Shown here piece by piece: positions 44,471 through 52,864 of a DNA stretch of 64,000 nt; position 1 is the stretch's first letter, and every line of letters begins with the position of its first letter. A program made the position numbers and the translations under genes. A model generated the notes under the pieces. The model saw nothing but the letters and a program-made list of their open reading frames with translations. It was not told where the DNA came from and made no database searches. The DNA comes from Syntrophales bacterium (lineage in GTDB: Bacteria > Desulfobacterota > Syntrophia > Syntrophales > UBA5619): NCBI GenBank assembly GCA_023229765.1, contig JALNYO010000001.1:310001-374000 (forward strand), written 5' to 3'.

Positions 44471-44824
44471 AGTACACCCTGTATCTTGCTTGTCGCAATT
44501 CCTTTTCAACACAGGAAATATCAATATTTTGACAAGATATTCACATAGTTACGCTTAAAAATGACGCAAGATGCCATAAGATTATATAGTTATATAGATA
44601 TACGTTTATAATCTATGTTCTGTAAGCATCCGGAATGTCACTGTAAAAAATGATCTTTGGTAAAGCGCTTGACAAATAAAACAACTTGTAGTCGATTAAT
44701 CACGCGGAAGCATCATCAACCCCGAAAAAATAAAGCGCCGGTTTCATGCGTTTACCGCCGGTATCTGGAACGGCGAAGTTAATCTCAAGGGCCATGACTT
44801 TTACTGAAAAAGGAGGATCGACGA
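44471..44824. other. 354-base non-coding region upstream of the first TRAP operon
   Basis: No gene is seen. The stretch 44580-44625 is very AT-rich, with a directly repeated TTATATAG word. A candidate promoter lies at 44669-44697. AAAAAGGAGG lies just before the DctP start. Confidence 0.5.
44669..44697 (+). promoter_or_regulatory. Candidate promoter of the first TRAP operon
   Basis: TTGACA (44669-44674), then 17 bases and TCGATT (44692-44697), 128 bases before the DctP start. The -35 box is perfect and the -10 box is weak. Confidence 0.35.
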
Positions 44825-45832
44825 ATGAAGAAGCATAGTTGGGGAAAGGTTTGGTTTGCGGCCGCGGTATTTGCGGTGGTGCAGATAATAAGCGGACCCG
44901 CAGCATTGTGGGCGAAGACGGAAATAAGACTTTCTAACCAGTTGCCGCCTTCCCACCACATTTCCAAGGGGCTGGCAGTATTTGCCGAAAAGGTAAAGGA
45001 GTATTCCAAAGGCGCGGTTGAGGTGAAGGTGTTTGATTCCGCGCAGCTTTTCAAGGATACAGAGATTGTCGAGGCGCTTCAGGAAGGACTGGTCGATTCC
45101 GGGCTTGTTCCCATCAACAAATGGTCGGGAATGATTCCCGCTGCCGATGTCTTTGAGATGCCGTTCATTTTCAAGGATTTCTCTTCAACAAAGCAATTCA
45201 TCGAAGCGGGGGCAGGGGAGCTGCTCGACGCGGAGTTCCAGAAAAAGGCCGTTAAAACCCTTTTTTGGGTTGATTACGGCTACATCCAGTTTTTCAACAA
45301 CAAACGTCCTCTAACAACCCCCGCTGATTTCAAGGGGCTGAAAATGAGATCCTTCAGCAGTGGCGATGCCGAGACGCTCCGGGCGCTCGGCTCGGCGCCT
45401 ACGGTCATGAGTTCCTCGGAGATGTATATGGCGCTCCAGCGGGGAACGGTTGACGGGGCGACAACCGGAATGCCTGCCGCGGTTTCCCGCAAGCTTATGG
45501 AAGTGCAGAAGTACATGACGGAGGCAAACTATACGACGGCGCAATTTGCCGTGCAGGCGAATCTGAAGAGCTGGCAGAAGCTGCCGAAGGATCAGCAGGA
45601 AGCCATCCTGAAAGCAGGGAAAGATGCCGAGGCATGGATCCGTGGGGCAATTGCCGATTCGGAAAAAAAGGCCAGGGAGACGATTGTAAAGGCGGGGGTG
45701 GCGATTCAGACGCTGACGCCGGCAAACCGCAAGCTGTTTATCGCGGCGACCGAGCCGGTGCGCAAGAACTTTGCCGACAAGACAGGCGCTTTGGCCAAAA
45801 AACTGATGGATATCGCGCTGGGAATGAAATAA
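44825..45832 (+). CDS. TRAP transporter solute-binding protein (DctP type)
   Basis: 335 residues with a signal peptide (AVFAVVQIISGPAALWA). DctP family pattern: IRLSNQLPPSHHISKGLAVF, FFNNKRPLTTPADFKGLKMR (with the carboxylate-binding Arg) and YMALQRGTVDGATTGMPAAV. AAAAAGGAGG precedes the ATG. It captures an organic acid in the periplasm for the QM membrane pair just downstream. The ligand is unknown. Confidence 0.92.
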   Translation: MKKHSWGKVWFAAAVFAVVQIISGPAALWAKTEIRLSNQLPPSHHISKGLAVFAEKVKEYSKGAVEVKVFDSAQLFKDTEIVEALQEGLVDSGLVPINKWSGMIPAADVFEMPFIFKDFSSTKQFIEAGAGELLDAEFQKKAVKTLFWVDYGYIQFFNNKRPLTTPADFKGLKMRSFSSGDAETLRALGSAPTVMSSSEMYMALQRGTVDGATTGMPAAVSRKLMEVQKYMTEANYTTAQFAVQANLKSWQKLPKDQQEAILKAGKDAEAWIRGAIADSEKKARETIVKAGVAIQTLTPANRKLFIAATEPVRKNFADKTGALAKKLMDIALGMK

Positions 45833-45836
45833 TTCA

Positions 45837-45877
45837 GAGGGACGGTGCGGTGCGCTCTTGCTGCCGCACCGTCCCTC
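45837..45877 (+). promoter_or_regulatory. Strong stem-loop between dctP and dctQ
   Basis: GAGGGACGGTGCGG and CCGCACCGTCCCTC form perfect 14-base arms around a 13-base loop, four bases after the DctP stop. Only AAAAG follows, so it is probably an mRNA-stabilising or attenuating hairpin rather than a full terminator. It should favour binding-protein synthesis over the membrane parts. Confidence 0.7.
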
Positions 45878-45939
45878 AAAAGCGTTAAAGCCGCTGCGGC
45901 TGATTTTCCCTGTCTCCGGGAAAAGTGAAAGGGCGTGCC

Positions 45940-46455
45940 ATGATGGAGAAAATCCGGGCGATCATTGAAAAAAGCAACCTCTATTTAGGAATTATCAGCG
46001 GGATGGGGATCCTTTTCATGGGACTGATCCTGGCTTACGAGGTTGTCTGCCGCTATATTTTTAACGCACCGACGATCTGGACACAGGAGGTTTCCATCTA
46101 CCTGTTCATGTGGACGATGCTCGCGGCTTCGTCTTATACGCTTCAGACCGGCAAGCACGTGCGCGTAGATCTGCTCTTGGAGAGAATGCGCGTCAGAACA
46201 AGGCTGCTTACGGAGGGGGCGACCGGCATTGTCGGCGCCTTGTATTGCCTGATTGTTGCGCAGCAGGCCTGGCAGATGCTGGCCATGTCGATTGAATACG
46301 GAAAGCTGTCGGCCACCCCGCTGCGGGTGCCTCTGTGGATACCTCAGTCGGCCCTGCTGATCGGTTTTGTGCTGCTTACCCTGCAATTTATCATAATCGT
46401 TCTGAAGAGGTTATCGGAATTGCGCGCCATAGGAAACAGGGGGGCAGTCAGATGA
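45940..46455 (+). CDS. TRAP transporter small membrane subunit (DctQ type)
   Basis: About 171 residues with four predicted membrane helices (YLGIISGMGILFMGLILAYE first). The family motif is FNAPTIWTQEVSIYLFMWTM, then HVRVDLLLERM. ATG 45940 has AAGGG upstream; the GTG 15 bases earlier is less likely. The stop overlaps the DctM start (ATGA). Confidence 0.9.
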   Translation: MMEKIRAIIEKSNLYLGIISGMGILFMGLILAYEVVCRYIFNAPTIWTQEVSIYLFMWTMLAASSYTLQTGKHVRVDLLLERMRVRTRLLTEGATGIVGALYCLIVAQQAWQMLAMSIEYGKLSATPLRVPLWIPQSALLIGFVLLTLQFIIIVLKRLSELRAIGNRGAVR

Positions 46456-47729
46456 TAACATTTCTCATTGTCCTTGCCCTCATTTTAATTCTGCTTTTTG
46501 CCGGATTGCCGGTGGCCTTTTCCCTCGGCTCGGCCTCGGTGTTGCTGCTGTTTTTTTACGACCTGCCGCTGAAGATTATCGGCAGCACCGTTTTCGGCTC
46601 GCTGGACAGCTTCGTTCTGCTGGCCATTCCGCTTTTTGTCATGATGAGCCAAGTGCTGCTCGACGGCCGGATCGGGGATGACCTGTTCGATACCGTCAAT
46701 GTTTGGGTCCGCCATCTGCCGGGAGGGCTCGCGATCGCGACCGTTATTGCCTGCGCGTTCTTCGCGGCGATCACCGGCTCCGGGGCCGCTTCGGCCGCGA
46801 CGATCGGGATGGTGGCGTATCCCGCGATGCTGGCGCGGGGATATGACAAGAAATTTACGCTGGGATTGCTGGGAACCGGCGGCACGCTGGGGATACTCAT
46901 CCCGCCCAGCATTCCGCTTATCATCTACGGCGAGGTGGCCGAGGAGTCTGTCGGCAGGCTTTTTATGGCCGGAGTCGTTCCCGGGATTGTCCTGACGACG
47001 ATTCTGGTTCTGTACGCGGCCTTTCGCAGCGTCAGAGGAGGTTATCAGCGTCTTGAGCCCGCGTCCTGGCCGGAGAGGCTGCGGGTGACGAGAAAGAACC
47101 TCTGGGGCATCATGCTGCCGGTTATAATTCTGGGCGGCATTTACAGCGGCATTTTCACGCCTACCGAGGCCGCCGCCGCCGGGCTGGTTTACAGCCTCTT
47201 CATCACGCTGTTCATTTATCGCACCATTCGCTTACGCGATGTTCCGGAGATTGGCCTCAAATCGGCAGCCACTTCGTGCATGATCGCGATGATTATCACC
47301 GGAGCGATGCTGTTCGGCAGGGTTATGACTTTGCTGGAGATTCCCCAGCAGCTCACGGAACTTATCATTCAGTGGAAACTTTCCCCTCTCATGTTCGTGG
47401 TGGCGATGAATATTCTGATGATTCTCCTGGGGTGCATTCTGGAGACCGTCTCGATCATCCTGTTGACGATGCCGCTGGTTGTTCCGATCATCCATACGCT
47501 GGGGATCGACCCGATCTGGTACGCGATCGTGCTTACCGTCAATATGGAGATGGCGCTGGTGACGCCGCCCGTCGGGATGAACCTCTACGTCATCAGCGGG
47601 CTTGCTCCGGAGATCCGCATGGCGGAGGTGATCAGGGGCATAACGCCCTTTATCATCATCCTCTTTCTTTTCCTTGTTTTAACGATCGCTTTCCCGGCGA
47701 TGAGCACCTGGTTGCCGTCGGTTATGTGA
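46452..47729 (+). CDS. TRAP transporter large membrane subunit (DctM type)
   Basis: 425 residues and about 12 helices. LLAIPLFVMMSQVLLDGRIG, ITGSGAASAATIGMVAYPAM, GGTLGILIPPSIPLIIYGEV and VTPPVGMNLYVISG are characteristic. The start is the ATG at 46452, overlapping the dctQ stop; the longer frame from 46335 would run inside dctQ. It ends 12 bases before the convergent LeuB-like gene. Confidence 0.94.
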   Translation: MITFLIVLALILILLFAGLPVAFSLGSASVLLLFFYDLPLKIIGSTVFGSLDSFVLLAIPLFVMMSQVLLDGRIGDDLFDTVNVWVRHLPGGLAIATVIACAFFAAITGSGAASAATIGMVAYPAMLARGYDKKFTLGLLGTGGTLGILIPPSIPLIIYGEVAEESVGRLFMAGVVPGIVLTTILVLYAAFRSVRGGYQRLEPASWPERLRVTRKNLWGIMLPVIILGGIYSGIFTPTEAAAAGLVYSLFITLFIYRTIRLRDVPEIGLKSAATSCMIAMIITGAMLFGRVMTLLEIPQQLTELIIQWKLSPLMFVVAMNILMILLGCILETVSIILLTMPLVVPIIHTLGIDPIWYAIVLTVNMEMALVTPPVGMNLYVISGLAPEIRMAEVIRGITPFIIILFLFLVLTIAFPAMSTWLPSVM

Positions 47730-47741
47730 GCTCTCAAGAGG

Positions 47742-48815
47742 TCATCCCTTGGCGATATAATCAGCAATCAAATCGCCTACTTCTTTTGTGCCTCGGCCCA
47801 TGTTTCCGGAAGCGAGGCTGCGGATGTCCTGGATAAGCGCCTTTTTTACCGCATTTTCGACGCGCGCTGCCGCGGCGGATTGTCCCAGATGTTCGAGCAT
47901 CATGGAGGCCGCCATGATCGCGGCCAGCGGATTGATAACGTTTTGTCCGGCGTATTTCGGCGCCGAACCGCCGATGGGTTCAAACATCGAAACCCCGGCG
48001 GGGTTGATGTTGCCGCCGGCGGCGATTCCCAGCCCGCCCTGGATCATCGCGCCGATGTCGGTGATGATGTCTCCGAACAGATTGTCGGTGACGATTACGT
48101 CGAACCATTCCGGGTTCTTGATCATCCACATGGAAACCGCGTCAACATGGGCGTAATCGGTGGTTACATCCGGGTATTCCGCCGCCACCAGGTGAAAGAC
48201 CCGTTCCCAGAGATCAAACGCATAGGTCAGGACGTTCGTTTTGCCGCAGAGCGTCAGTTTCTTGCGTTTGCCCCGTTTTCGGCAGTATTCGAAGGCATAG
48301 CGAATACAGCGCTCGACGCCGTAGCGGGTGTTGATTGACTCCTGGATCGCCACTTCCTGTTGAGTTCCTTTTCTCAGGAACCCCCCCCCGCCGGTGTACA
48401 GACCCTCCGTGTTTTCCCGGACGACGGCAAAGTCAATCTCTTTGGGGCCCTTGTTCTTCAACGGCGTTTCCACGCCGTCATAAAGGGCAACCGGCCGGAG
48501 GTTGATGTACTGATCCAGCCGGAAGCGCAACTCCAAAAGCAGACCCTTTTCCAGGATGCCCGGCTTCACGTCTGGGTGGCCGATTGCCCCGAGCATAATC
48601 GCATCCATTTTTGCAATTTCCGCCAGAACGCTTTCCGGAAGGATTTCGCCTGTCTTGAGAAACCGCTCGCCGCCGAGATCATAGTGGTGCAGATCGAAGT
48701 GGAGCTGGTCGCGGCTCCCTGCCGCTTCCAGGGCTTTCAGCGCCTCCCGGATCACCTCCGGACCGGTGCCGTCGCCGGGAAGGACGGCGATGGTAAATGT
48801 CGTTTTTCCGCTCAT
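47742..48815 (-). CDS. Isopropylmalate/tartrate/malate dehydrogenase-family beta-decarboxylating dehydrogenase
   Basis: 357 residues from the ATG at 48815, with AAGGAG upstream. Family features: IAVLPGDGTGPEVIREALKA, DFAVVRENTEGLYTGGG, the substrate Tyr/Lys region, TDNLFGDIITDIGAM with metal aspartates, and EPIGGSAPKYAG near the NAD site. It oxidises and decarboxylates a 2-hydroxy (often 3-substituted) dicarboxylate with NAD. No leuACD genes are near, so a catabolic role on an imported malate-like acid is more likely than leucine synthesis. It lies downstream of the second TRAP operon. Confidence 0.85.
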   Translation of the reverse strand: MSGKTTFTIAVLPGDGTGPEVIREALKALEAAGSRDQLHFDLHHYDLGGERFLKTGEILPESVLAEIAKMDAIMLGAIGHPDVKPGILEKGLLLELRFRLDQYINLRPVALYDGVETPLKNKGPKEIDFAVVRENTEGLYTGGGGFLRKGTQQEVAIQESINTRYGVERCIRYAFEYCRKRGKRKKLTLCGKTNVLTYAFDLWERVFHLVAAEYPDVTTDYAHVDAVSMWMIKNPEWFDVIVTDNLFGDIITDIGAMIQGGLGIAAGGNINPAGVSMFEPIGGSAPKYAGQNVINPLAAIMAASMMLEHLGQSAAAARVENAVKKALIQDIRSLASGNMGRGTKEVGDLIADYIAKG

Positions 48816-48948
48816 GTTTTGTCTCCTTTTTTTGTGGTAAAATTCTGCATCGATCCATCGTTGGGCGGCGGATGTCACAGATGCTGGTTAAAAATGAGGG
48901 AGAGGGGATTTCACCCCCCCCCGCTTTAACCCCATTGGTTTCTCTATG

Positions 48949-49458
48949 TCAAATCTGCGGTCCGGCTTTTGCGTCCCCCGGCGGAGTCAATCCTGACTTG
49001 ATAAGAACCGCATACTGAAGCGCCAGCAGTAAAAAACCAAGCGGGAGAAAAAGATAGGGAATGAACATCGGCGTGCCGAGCGATGTGGACATCCGGTCAT
49101 GGTGCTGCCAGGCCTGAATGGTCATCACTGAGCCTTTCCAGATCATCGCGGTGCAGAAAAGAATTCCCAGCGCGCCGCGAAGAACTCCCAGTCGTTGAAC
49201 AACGCGCCCTGACAACCGCTCGGTCAGAAAGGTGACGCGGATGTGAACCCCGGAACTCAGAACATCCGCTGTCGGGATCGTGCAGACGAACAAGAGCAGG
49301 AACGTATTAACCTCCAGCGCCCAATGGGTCGGGGCGGCAAAGATGTAGCGCATCAGCACATCGTAAAAGATGCTGACCACCATGAAGGCCATCGCCGCCT
49401 GTCCCAGGATGCCTGTAGTTTTGGAAAGCCCTGGAATGATTCCCGCCGGTTCATTCAT
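48949..49458 (-). CDS. TRAP transporter small membrane subunit (DctQ type), second system
   Basis: 169 residues with four helices (LGQAAMAFMVVSIFYDVLMR first). Family motif: FAAPTHWALEVNTFLLLFVC, then GVHIRVTFLTERL. It is last of three TRAP genes on this strand, five bases after the binding-protein gene. The order M-P-Q is opposite to the first system. Confidence 0.88.
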   Translation of the reverse strand: MNEPAGIIPGLSKTTGILGQAAMAFMVVSIFYDVLMRYIFAAPTHWALEVNTFLLLFVCTIPTADVLSSGVHIRVTFLTERLSGRVVQRLGVLRGALGILFCTAMIWKGSVMTIQAWQHHDRMSTSLGTPMFIPYLFLPLGFLLLALQYAVLIKSGLTPPGDAKAGPQI

Positions 49459-49463
49459 CTTAT

Positions 49464-50501
49464 TCAGCCTTTCCCCAAGGCGAGGTTAATCGCCTTCTGG
49501 CCGGTTTCCTCCCCGACCTGTTTTTTCCACCATGCCCAGACAGGCATGCTCTTTTCTTCAAAGTCCTTCAATTCAGCTGCGGTGGGTTTGAATATCTGGA
49601 GCCCCGCCTTTTGCAACTGCGGCCAGAACTGTTCCGGATAAAATTTCCGGTTAATGTCGGCTGCGTAGGTGCGGTCAAACTCTTGGGACGCATCCCAGAA
49701 AGCGGCTTTTATCTTGTCGGGGAGTTTGTCCCACTTGTCTTTGAGGAAAAAAATCGCTATCGAGAAACCGGTCATCGGCAGCTTGTAGCAATATTTGACC
49801 TGCTCGTAGATTTTTCGCCCCATGATCGTGCTGATGTTGGCAAGCGTTGCATCTACGGTCCCGCGCTGAACGGCGAGGTAAAGCTCCGAAGAGGGTACGC
49901 GCGCGCCGCCGACGCCATAAGCTTTCAGCACCTCTTCCGCTTCGAAGGCGACCGTCCGGATGCGCTTTCCTTTCAGGTCGGCAAGGCTGGCGATTCTGTT
50001 CTTTCCGCTCCAGATGTATTCCGGCTCGAGGATGCCGCCGCCCGCGGTCAGCATGAAGGTATTGTCCTTTGCCAGGGAATCGTTGATCAGCTTCCACAGG
50101 GGGCTTTCCATCGCGAGTCGCTCCCCGTGTTCGTAGAGGTTGTCACAGAGGCTGGGGAGCCCGAGAAGGCCAAGAATCGGGTAGTTGCGCGTGATGTACG
50201 AGGTCGTGTGGAACATGAACTGGATTGTCCCCGCCCGCAGCGCCGACACCTGTTCGTCCGCCTTGACAAGGGTTCCGGAATCGAAGAAGTCCATCTTCAG
50301 CAGGTCGGGATGTTTCTTCAGGCGATCAACAAACGTGACGATCGGCGGGAAGAGGTCTTTGTAGGCGGGGGTCAGATAGGTGACGCCCGTATAAGTCGGC
50401 GGCGCGGCAAACGCCTCGGTGAGCCAGCGATCGGACAAGCCGAGCATGACAATGCCTGTCCCTGCCGTTGTTAAGAAATCTCTGCGTGTGATTTTTCCCA
50501 T
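49464..50501 (-). CDS. TRAP transporter solute-binding protein (DctP type), Tat signal
   Basis: 345 residues with a twin-arginine-type signal (KITRRDFLTTAGTGIVMLG), followed by a DctP domain: GTIQFMFHTTSYITRNYPIL, RIASLADLKGKRIRTVAFEA and YLAVQRGTVDATLANISTIM. Tat export suggests it is folded before export or exported with a cofactor or ligand. It pairs with the DctM upstream and DctQ downstream. Confidence 0.9.
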   Translation of the reverse strand: MGKITRRDFLTTAGTGIVMLGLSDRWLTEAFAAPPTYTGVTYLTPAYKDLFPPIVTFVDRLKKHPDLLKMDFFDSGTLVKADEQVSALRAGTIQFMFHTTSYITRNYPILGLLGLPSLCDNLYEHGERLAMESPLWKLINDSLAKDNTFMLTAGGGILEPEYIWSGKNRIASLADLKGKRIRTVAFEAEEVLKAYGVGGARVPSSELYLAVQRGTVDATLANISTIMGRKIYEQVKYCYKLPMTGFSIAIFFLKDKWDKLPDKIKAAFWDASQEFDRTYAADINRKFYPEQFWPQLQKAGLQIFKPTAAELKDFEEKSMPVWAWWKKQVGEETGQKAINLALGKG

Positions 50502-50552
50502 AGCTTTTTCCTCCTTGTCCTTTCTTTTGTTTGGGTTTTCCCTGTTTAAAAA

Positions 50553-51848
50553 TTACTTGACCATGCCTGGCAGCCAGAGGCTTAACGGTGGATATAACGT
50601 AAACAGTATTAAACACAGCAACTGAATCATCAGAAACGGGATGCTGCTTCTGATAATTTCCTGAAGCGAAAGCGACGGGACGCAGCTTTTTAGTGTGTAG
50701 AGGTTCAGCCCGACGGGAGGCGTCACGACGGCCAGCTCGAGATTGATAACCAGGACAATGCCATACCAGAGCGGATCGTAGCCGAGGGCTTTCACCAGGG
50801 GCAGTAGAATTGGGGTGGTGATGACGATGAGCGAGGCGGCATCCACGAACATTCCTCCTATAATCAGGAGGAGCTGGATCGCGAAGATCAGAACCAGCGG
50901 ATGCAGATGGAGGTCGATCAGAAAATTGCTCAGCAACTCCGGGACACGCACCATGTTGAGATAGGAGCCAAAGATCATCGCGCAGCCGATGATGACCATA
51001 ATGGCAACGCTGATCCTCATGCTTTCCTTGATGATTTCGATAATCCGGCGCAGATTGACGGTGCGGTAGGCGATACTGGCAATAATTAAAGCCCCGACGA
51101 CCCCGATCGCCGAAGCCTCCGTCGGGGTCGCGATGCCGGCGTAGATTGAACCCAGCACCATAATGATCAGGATGCCAGTGTGCCATACCTCTAAAAGGCT
51201 GGACCAGCGCTCTTTCCAGGTAAATCCGGCGTTGGCGCCCCGGGGCGCCAGCTCGGGCGAGATGAGGCACCTGATGAGGACGTAGAGGCTGAGCATGGTG
51301 GCCATAACCAGCCCCGGGACGATGCCGCCGATGAAAAGCTTGGCGATGGACTCGCCGGAGATGGCGCTGTAGATTATGAAGGGAACGCTGGGCGGGATCA
51401 GCATCGCGAGGGCGCCCGCCGTGACGACGGAGCCAGCGGCTATTTTTGAAGAATACCCGCGTTTGAGCATCTCCGGAACCGCCATCGAGCCGATCGCTGC
51501 AACGCCGGCGACGCTGACGCCGCTTACCGCGCCGAAGACGGTGCAGGCGCCGATTGAGGCAATGGCCAGACCGCCGGGCAGCCAGGAGAGCCATCTGGTC
51601 GCCATAGTGTAAAGATCGCCGCCGATCGGGCTTTTGGCCAGGATATTGCCCATCAGCACGAACAGGGGAAGCGCCAGCAATTCGAAGGTAGTTTCCTGGC
51701 CGAAAAAGGCCGTTGCCGCGAGCGTCAGCGCATCGGGGCCGCGGAAAAGCAGTATCCCCAGAACGCCGGATAAGCCAAGGGAGATGAAGATATCCACCCC
51801 TATGGCGATCATGAGCAAAAGCAGCAGAAGCACGAATATCGTCAGCAT
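50553..51848 (-). CDS. TRAP transporter large membrane subunit (DctM type), second system
   Basis: 431 residues with DctM hallmarks: LLALPLFVLMGNILAKSPIG, GAVSGVSVAGVAAIGSMAVP, AGALAMLIPPSVPFIIYSAI and VVTPPVGLNLYTLKSCVPSL. It is the first TRAP gene downstream of the CoA-transferase and lyase genes, about 100 bases after the isocitrate-lyase-like gene. Confidence 0.93.
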   Translation of the reverse strand: MLTIFVLLLLLLMIAIGVDIFISLGLSGVLGILLFRGPDALTLAATAFFGQETTFELLALPLFVLMGNILAKSPIGGDLYTMATRWLSWLPGGLAIASIGACTVFGAVSGVSVAGVAAIGSMAVPEMLKRGYSSKIAAGSVVTAGALAMLIPPSVPFIIYSAISGESIAKLFIGGIVPGLVMATMLSLYVLIRCLISPELAPRGANAGFTWKERWSSLLEVWHTGILIIMVLGSIYAGIATPTEASAIGVVGALIIASIAYRTVNLRRIIEIIKESMRISVAIMVIIGCAMIFGSYLNMVRVPELLSNFLIDLHLHPLVLIFAIQLLLIIGGMFVDAASLIVITTPILLPLVKALGYDPLWYGIVLVINLELAVVTPPVGLNLYTLKSCVPSLSLQEIIRSSIPFLMIQLLCLILFTLYPPLSLWLPGMVK

Positions 51849-51951
51849 TAAATTCCCTCTTTATGGGCAAAAAAACCAGTACCCCGCGAATTGCTGTCGC
51901 TGATTGTTCAGGCTATGTTTCAGGGGTAATTATATCCCCATTGCGCACTGA

Positions 51952-52809
51952 TTACGAGAATTTCTTTTCCAGGGCGCGCATTTCGCCTACGCCGACAAGG
52001 TTGTTGAACTCTTCAAAGCTGACGAGGTCTTCAAGACAATTCTCCGTGGAGCCTTTCTCCCGCAAGTGGGTCAAGACCTTCATCATTGCCTTGGTTGCTG
52101 CGTATAGGGTTGAAACTGGGTAGATCGCGATCTTGTAGCCGATTTGCTCCAGTTCCTCCGCGGGGAGAAAAGGCGTCTTTCCCTTTTCGACCATATTGGC
52201 GATCAGCGGAAGTTTCAGTTCGCGGGCGATCTCCTTCATCTCCGCTATAGTCTGCGGCGCCTCGACGAAGAGCACATCCGCGCCGGCCTCGGCATAGGCA
52301 ACCGCTCGGGCGATCGCGTCCTTCAGGTTGGTTACCGCCCGGGCATCGGTGCGGGCGACAATGACGAAATCTTCGGACTGCCTCGCATAAACGGCGGCGC
52401 GTACCTTTGCCGCCATTTCTTCTTGGGGGATGAGTTGTTTTCCTTCCATGTGTCCGCAGCGCTTGGGAAAAACCTGATCTTCGAGTTGCAGGCCGGCGAT
52501 GCCCGCTTTTTCGAACTCGCGCACCGTTCGCATGACGTTCAGAACCCCGCCGTAACCGGTATCCCCGTCGGCGATAAACGGGATAGCGACGGCGGAAGCC
52601 ATATTCCCGGCTTGACTGACCACCTCCGACATCGTCATCAAGCCGATATCGGGCTGGCCGAGAACGCTTGCCGAGGCGCCATAGCCGGTCATATAGACGG
52701 CAGAAAAACCCGCCATTTCCACCAGGCGCGCGGACCAGGCGTCGAAAGCGCCAGGGGCTCGCACAAGGCCCGGTTTCTGTAGAAGCTCACGTAATTTTTT
52801 CCTTTTCAT
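51952..52809 (-). CDS. Isocitrate lyase/PEP mutase superfamily enzyme (methylisocitrate- or dimethylmalate-lyase-like)
   Basis: 285 residues from the ATG at 52809 (the longer frame overlaps the CoA-transferase gene). Barrel features: GAFDAWSARLVEMAGFSAVY, IADGDTGYGGVLNVMRTVRE with the metal Asp, and the lyase loop VFPKRCGHMEGKQLI with the catalytic cysteine. KRCGH points to a C-C lyase rather than a phosphonomutase. IVARTDA and the LFVEAPQTIAEM metal Glu follow. It probably splits a substituted malate or citrate-type acid into pyruvate or glyoxylate plus another acid. Confidence 0.85.
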   Translation of the reverse strand: MKRKKLRELLQKPGLVRAPGAFDAWSARLVEMAGFSAVYMTGYGASASVLGQPDIGLMTMSEVVSQAGNMASAVAIPFIADGDTGYGGVLNVMRTVREFEKAGIAGLQLEDQVFPKRCGHMEGKQLIPQEEMAAKVRAAVYARQSEDFVIVARTDARAVTNLKDAIARAVAYAEAGADVLFVEAPQTIAEMKEIARELKLPLIANMVEKGKTPFLPAEELEQIGYKIAIYPVSTLYAATKAMMKVLTHLREKGSTENCLEDLVSFEEFNNLVGVGEMRALEKKFS

Positions 52810-52864
52810 GCTCCAATGTCTCCTGTTCCTGAATTTATCCGTTATAAGTCGTCTGTCCCTGCTC

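Noticed and set aside
44471..44824. tRNA or small RNA gene in the AT-rich gap
   Set aside because: No cloverleaf with conserved T-loop bases was found, nor any terminator-like hairpin to define a small RNA.
47742..48815. leuB (leucine synthesis)
   Set aside because: No leuA, leuC or leuD genes nearby; the context is TRAP transport and acid breakdown, so a catabolic dehydrogenase is more likely.
50326..51870. Minus-strand open frame of 514 codons
   Set aside because: It overlaps the DctM and DctP genes in another frame; Arg/His/Pro-rich translation with no membrane helices. A shadow.
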